The position numbers were made by a program, and so were the translations under genes. A DNA stretch of 64,000 nt, from assembly GCA_963702925.1 (NCBI GenBank), contig OY969771.1, positions 1,488,001-1,552,000 on the forward strand, written 5' to 3'. The stretch comes from CAIKMD01 sp963702925. Its GTDB lineage: Bacteria; Pseudomonadota; Alphaproteobacteria; ATCC43930; CGMCC-115725. Below, in pieces: positions 61,110-64,000 of this stretch (position 1 is its first letter; every line of letters starts with the position of its first letter). The notes under the pieces are model-generated. The model did no database searches. It was not told the DNA's origin and saw nothing but the letters and a program-made list of their open reading frames with translations.

Positions 61110-62162
61110 TCACGCGCAAGGCGCTGCAGCGTGGCGAAACGACACGAGCTTTCGTCGCTCTTCATCCCACAGTGCCAACCCGGCGGTTTTGATGCTCGCC
61201 CCGAACGTCAGGCGTTTGGCATGCAGCAATTCGCGATTTTGTTCCCAACACGCCCGCAAGCGGTAGTTCGGTATCTTGCTGGCGAGGTGGTGAATGTGAT
61301 GGAGGCCGATGGAGCCGGTCAGCCAATGAAGGATCGGCGGCAGATCGTAGAACGAGCTCCCTTCGATCGCCGCCGTGCGCAAATCCCACGCGGCCGAGTG
61401 CTCCCAGTACGTGGTGTCGAATTGGTGCTGAACGTAGAACAGCCACATGCCGATCGCGGTCGCGAGGAAAAGAACGGCGCCCCAGGCGCTCAGGAAAACG
61501 ACCGGCCCGACGATCAGCGATGCGCCGACGGCGATGACGGCGACGGCGGCGTCGGTTGCGAAAATGCTGACCCAGCTATCCCAGTCCCGGCACGTCGTGC
61601 GCGAAGGAAAGCGATAATGGACGAGCAGGACGTAGAGCGGTCCGATGCCGAACATCACCATCGGGTGGCGGTAGGCGCGATAGACGAATCTCCGCCACAG
61701 CGGCTTCGCGCGATATTCGGCGACGGTGAGGGTCGTGATGTCGCCGGTTCCGCGCCGGTCGAGATTGCCGTTGGTCGCGTGATGGACGGCGTGCGTCCTG
61801 CGCCAGGCGGCGTAGGGCATCAGCGTCAACACGCTCAGGGCAAGGCCGACGATATCGTTCGCGCGACGCGACGCAAAGAAAGAGAAATGGCCGCAATCAT
61901 GTTGAATGATGAACAAGCGGACCACCAGGAACGCGGCGGGGAGCGCGAACAGCGCCGCAACCCAATAGCCGCGATCGAGACCGTAAAGCAGCGCGCCCAT
62001 GCTCGCCAGGAACGGCAAAGCGGTGTTCGCCAGCTGGGTGACGGCGCGCAACATGTCGGCTTTCGCATACGCGGCCAAGCGGCTCCGCGAGGCCGGCGAG
62101 GAAAGATCATGGCGCAAGCCATCGATGACGCCGGAGACATCCAGCGTGCTGGCATCTTGCAT
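61110..62162 (-). CDS. Fatty acid desaturase
   Basis: This 350-residue membrane diiron desaturase has three His boxes: QHDCGHFSFF, THAVHHATNGN and LHHIHHLA. It has about four helices. It introduces double bonds into membrane acyl lipids and so keeps membranes fluid in the cold. The IF-1 gene follows 37 bases downstream of its stop and the cspA gene precedes it. An Omega-type omega-6/delta-12 activity is likely but not proven. Confidence 0.9.
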   Translation of the reverse strand: MQDASTLDVSGVIDGLRHDLSSPASRSRLAAYAKADMLRAVTQLANTALPFLASMGALLYGLDRGYWVAALFALPAAFLVVRLFIIQHDCGHFSFFASRRANDIVGLALSVLTLMPYAAWRRTHAVHHATNGNLDRRGTGDITTLTVAEYRAKPLWRRFVYRAYRHPMVMFGIGPLYVLLVHYRFPSRTTCRDWDSWVSIFATDAAVAVIAVGASLIVGPVVFLSAWGAVLFLATAIGMWLFYVQHQFDTTYWEHSAAWDLRTAAIEGSSFYDLPPILHWLTGSIGLHHIHHLASKIPNYRLRACWEQNRELLHAKRLTFGASIKTAGLALWDEERRKLVSFRHAAAPCA

Positions 62163-62186
62163 AAAGGTGATCTCGATAATGTTGGA

Positions 62187-62216
62187 AAAAGAAAGAGGGG
62201 CGGCCGAAGCCGCCCC
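62187..62216 (-). terminator. Terminator of the cold-shock gene
   Basis: The stem GGGGCGGC / GCCGCCCC has a four-base loop and is followed on the minus strand by CTCTTTCTTTTT. It lies 10 bases past the cspA stop and 25 bases before the desaturase start, so it separates the two transcripts. Confidence 0.8.
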
Positions 62217-62225
62217 ATCGCAGAT

Positions 62226-62432
62226 TTAGGCGTTCTTGAGATTGACGGCCGACACCTTGCCCTGCTGGCCGCGTTCGACGTCGAAGCTGAGCTTCTGACC
62301 TTCGCGCAGGCTGCCGAGGCCGGAAACTTCGACGGCCGAGATGTGTACGAACACATCCTTGGCGCCGTCATCCGGCTGGATGAAGCCATAACCCTTCATT
62401 GAATTGAACCACTTAACTGTACCGATGGACAT
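62226..62432 (-). CDS. cspA: Cold-shock protein (CspA family)
   Basis: This 68-residue single-OB-fold RNA chaperone has RNP1 (KGYGFIQ) and RNP2 (VFVHISAV) intact. It melts RNA structure, with translation or transcription antitermination roles. The start ATG 62432 lies after a GGAGGGAC site. Its terminator is at 62187-62216. The upstream gap 62433-62686 is long enough for the structured 5' leader usual for cold-shock mRNAs, but I could not fold it. Confidence 0.96.
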   Translation of the reverse strand: MSIGTVKWFNSMKGYGFIQPDDGAKDVFVHISAVEVSGLGSLREGQKLSFDVERGQQGKVSAVNLKNA

Positions 62433-62686
62433 GGAGTCCCTCCAAAAGCAAACACCGCGACACGGATGTGCCGCGGATCAAAGCGCCAACTTGGATGGGA
62501 CCGGGTCTGGCTCGCAAGAGCGTAAGAACGGGGCCGACCCATGGTCGATTGATAGCATCTATATGGCGACGACGGCGCGGCTTATCAAGGACGCGTTTCG
62601 CGGTCCGTCCCCGGTAAGTTGCGCGTTAGACGGCTGCGCGATGCCGGTTGAGATATCGACATCAGCCTTGTCGCAGCGGCGCCAAA

Positions 62687-62872
62687 TCAGCTGAGGTCGC
62701 TTTCCATCACCATGCGTTCATGGCCGTCCATGACCGATTTGATGCGGTATTGCTGGATGCCGCGCTCGCTCGGCATCACGCGCACGACCTTGAACGATCC
62801 GAGCGGCTTTGGGCGAAGATCGCTGGACACGAATTCGACCGATTGTCCGAGCTTGAACTTGAGAGGTGCCGT
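62687..62872 (-). CDS. Small conserved protein, GTG start
   Basis: The 61-residue protein (MTAPLKFKLGQSVEFVSSDL when the GTG is read as Met) has an SH3-like beta pattern (KFKLGQSVEFV, IQQYRIKSVMDGHERMVMESDL). I do not recognise a named family. The start is a GTG at 62872, 9 bases behind AAAGGAG. It lies 43 bases after the rpsU stop, so it may share the rpsU transcript. Confidence 0.72.
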   Translation of the reverse strand, partial: TAPLKFKLGQSVEFVSSDLRPKPLGSFKVVRVMPSERGIQQYRIKSVMDGHERMVMESDLS

Positions 62873-62915
62873 CACAGGGCGGGCTCCTTTGTGGTGATGG
62901 GGAATGGACAGCCGA

Positions 62916-63119
62916 TCAATAGCCTTCGCGCTCCAGGCGTTTGCGCATCGCCTTGCGGTATCGGCGAACGGCCTCGGCCTTTTCGCGCACGCGGCGTTCC
63001 GAGGGCTTCTCATAGGAGCGCCGCCGTTTCATCTCGCGAAACGTGCCTTCGCGCTGCATCTTCTTCTTGAGCACGCGGAGCGCGCCGTTGACGTCATTGT
63101 CCCGAACGAAGACTTGCAT
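62916..63119 (-). CDS. rpsU: 30S ribosomal protein bS21
   Basis: The 67-residue protein begins MQVFVRDNDVNGALRVLKKK and has the arginine-rich helix of bS21 (RRRSYEKPSERRVREKAEAV). It binds near the anti-Shine-Dalgarno end of 16S rRNA and helps initiation on structured or leader-poor mRNAs. In alphaproteobacteria rpsU is commonly near cspA, as here. ATG 63119. Confidence 0.96.
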   Translation of the reverse strand: MQVFVRDNDVNGALRVLKKKMQREGTFREMKRRRSYEKPSERRVREKAEAVRRYRKAMRKRLEREGY

Positions 63120-63178
63120 GTATCACCGTACCGTTGATTGCGCGATCGATTTGACGGAGTAGAGCGGGCTCGTCCGAC

Positions 63179-63355
63179 TCACGAGGTTGGTTCCACCGCA
63201 TCGACTTCCGGGAGAGCGGCGTTCGGCGTATCGCTCGAGCTGGGGTCTTGCTGCGCGCTCTTTTCGGCGCGGCGCTGCATCTTCTTTTGCAGCTTTTGTT
63301 CCTTGGCCCGCTGACGGTCGGCGCGCTGCATGCGATAATTGGGTTTGAACGCCAT
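63179..63355 (-). CDS. Small basic protein with acidic tail
   Basis: The 58-residue product begins MAFKPNYRMQRADRQRAKEQ. The Arg/Lys/Gln-rich helical half is followed by an acidic, Ser/Pro-rich tail (SSSDTPNAALPEVDAVEPT). Short proteins of this design, starting MAFKPNY-like, are common next to rpsU in alphaproteobacteria; the function is unknown, RNA binding is likely. AAGGAG lies before two consecutive ATGs (63358, 63355). I took the second, with the better spacing. Confidence 0.65.
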   Translation of the reverse strand: MAFKPNYRMQRADRQRAKEQKLQKKMQRRAEKSAQQDPSSSDTPNAALPEVDAVEPTS

Positions 63356-63596
63356 CATTCTCCTTGGTGCGCAAACGCGCCGGAAAGAAGGCCGGCTCGT
63401 TTGGCGCAATCGTATCGCCGATCATCGACATCGTGGGGCCGGATCGAACATGGCGCTCGCGGCGAGCGACGAATAAGGCAGGCGATCCGGTATGTAGTCC
63501 GATCTAACAATATGAGCCTTTTAGTGGCCATCTTCAAGCCAACCGGGTTAGGCACTCCGCGACCGGTCTCGGCCTAGCTTTTGCGCATGAGTCCGC

Positions 63597-63866
63597 TCAA
63601 GGAAAGTCGGCGCTCCGCAACAGAACGGCTGCCTTGGGGTCCAGAGCGTCATATTTGTCGCTGGCTTTTTGCTGAATCGCGCTGCGCCACCGATCGAACG
63701 CGGCGAGGCAGGCCTGCTTGCTGCCTTTGCGCGCACCGAAATGCTCGACCAGCGCTTCCATCGAGATCGCGCAAGACGTCGGGTTGCCGCCGTCTTCGCC
63801 GAGGAAATTGACGATATTTCGCCGCAAATCCCAGCCGCGAATTTGCCGCGGGAAGCTCAAAGCCAT
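63597..63866 (-). CDS. DUF1488-family protein
   Basis: The 89-residue protein has the DUF1488 opening MALSFPRQIRGWDLRRNIVNFLGEDGGN (first 8 residues diagnostic) followed by ISMEALVEHFGA. It is cytoplasmic and found in many proteobacteria with no known function. It is a single gene; the gap 63356-63596 holds nothing else I can support. Confidence 0.75.
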   Translation of the reverse strand: MALSFPRQIRGWDLRRNIVNFLGEDGGNPTSCAISMEALVEHFGARKGSKQACLAAFDRWRSAIQQKASDKYDALDPKAAVLLRSADFP

Positions 63867-63921
63867 GTGGCGCGCCCGTTATGTTGCGCCGCGAGCGACG
63901 CCGGAATGCACAGGGAGCGGT

Positions 63922-64000
63922 TCATGCCGGATGAGCCACTACGTAACGATGGCCCTCGGCGGTTGCTTGTATGCCGCCAAATCGCCGCTCGACATAGCCC
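63922..64000 (-). CDS. 3' end of an unidentified gene, cut by the window edge
   Basis: The last 25 codons of a minus-strand frame read GYVERRFGGIQATAEGHRYV, then VAHPA and stop. The sequence is ordered and codon use looks coding, but it is too short to name. The gene begins beyond the window. Confidence 0.4.
   Translation of the reverse strand, partial: GYVERRFGGIQATAEGHRYVVAHPA

Overview
The window is high-GC DNA from an alphaproteobacterium. The evidence is a chromosomal mix of heme A synthase (CtaA/COX15), class-2 PyrD, methylmalonyl-CoA mutase with MeaB, a TIGR01459 HAD hydrolase, a TIGR01244 phosphatase, DUF1488 and DUF1801 proteins and a C-terminally extended IF-1. Genus cannot be assigned from the sequence alone. 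There are no rRNA genes, phage modules or CRISPR arrays. Mobile DNA consists of two insertion sequences (IS1182-type near 18.6-20.1 kb, IS5/IS427-type at 45.9-46.8 kb) and several families of small palindromic repeats.

0-12.2 kb: OmpA-like lipoprotein, universal stress protein, Rid-family protein, FMN-dependent alpha-hydroxy-acid oxidase, cupin, an ABC permease/ATPase pair of the nitrate/sulfonate/taurine type, a lone PstS with a candidate PHO box, a tiny Lys/Arg-rich peptide gene followed by about 750 bp of odd CGCG/AATT-rich DNA, an ABC substrate-binding gene interrupted by an in-frame TAG, and an IorAB-like molybdenum hydroxylase. 12.2-18.4 kb: rpmB, an unknown membrane-anchored protein, and an MFS / ATM1-type ABC exporter / MeaB operon.

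18.4-25 kb: an IS1182 element beside a sensory group (globin-coupled chemoreceptor, PAS histidine kinase, divergent Crp/Fnr regulator). 25.2-33 kb: a probable metal/TonB locus with a short CDF transporter, a DUF2946 protein, a TonB-dependent receptor, a small secreted protein, TonB (apparently starting at CTG), ExbB, two ExbD and a TPR protein.

33-36.3 kb: a repeat-rich stretch with three and a half copies of about 125-137 bp MITE-like elements, set among a YghU-type GST, a YajG-like lipoprotein, a small secreted protein and a DUF1801 protein. 36.3-45.9 kb: methylmalonyl-CoA mutase, heme A synthase, a TerB-like protein, a lipoprotein, a DinG-type Fe-S helicase whose C-terminus is encoded by a palindromic repeat, pyrD and a HAD hydrolase.

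46-64 kb: beta-propeller protein directly behind the IS5 element, zinc alcohol dehydrogenase, NAD(P)H-FMN reductase, YcbB/YcbK-like cell-wall pair, aldo-keto reductase, sulfatase with a small phosphatase, CBS protein, MgtC/DUF4010 membrane protein, tRNA-Gly(CCC), MFS transporter, two GlcG-type proteins and a transglutaminase. The end is a compact group that looks suited to translation and membrane adjustment in the cold (IF-1, fatty-acid desaturase, cold-shock protein, bS21). I saw no clearly new multi-gene defence or biosynthetic system. The most unusual items are the non-canonical TonB start, the 25-residue basic peptide with its flanking DNA, the interrupted transporter gene and the repeat families.
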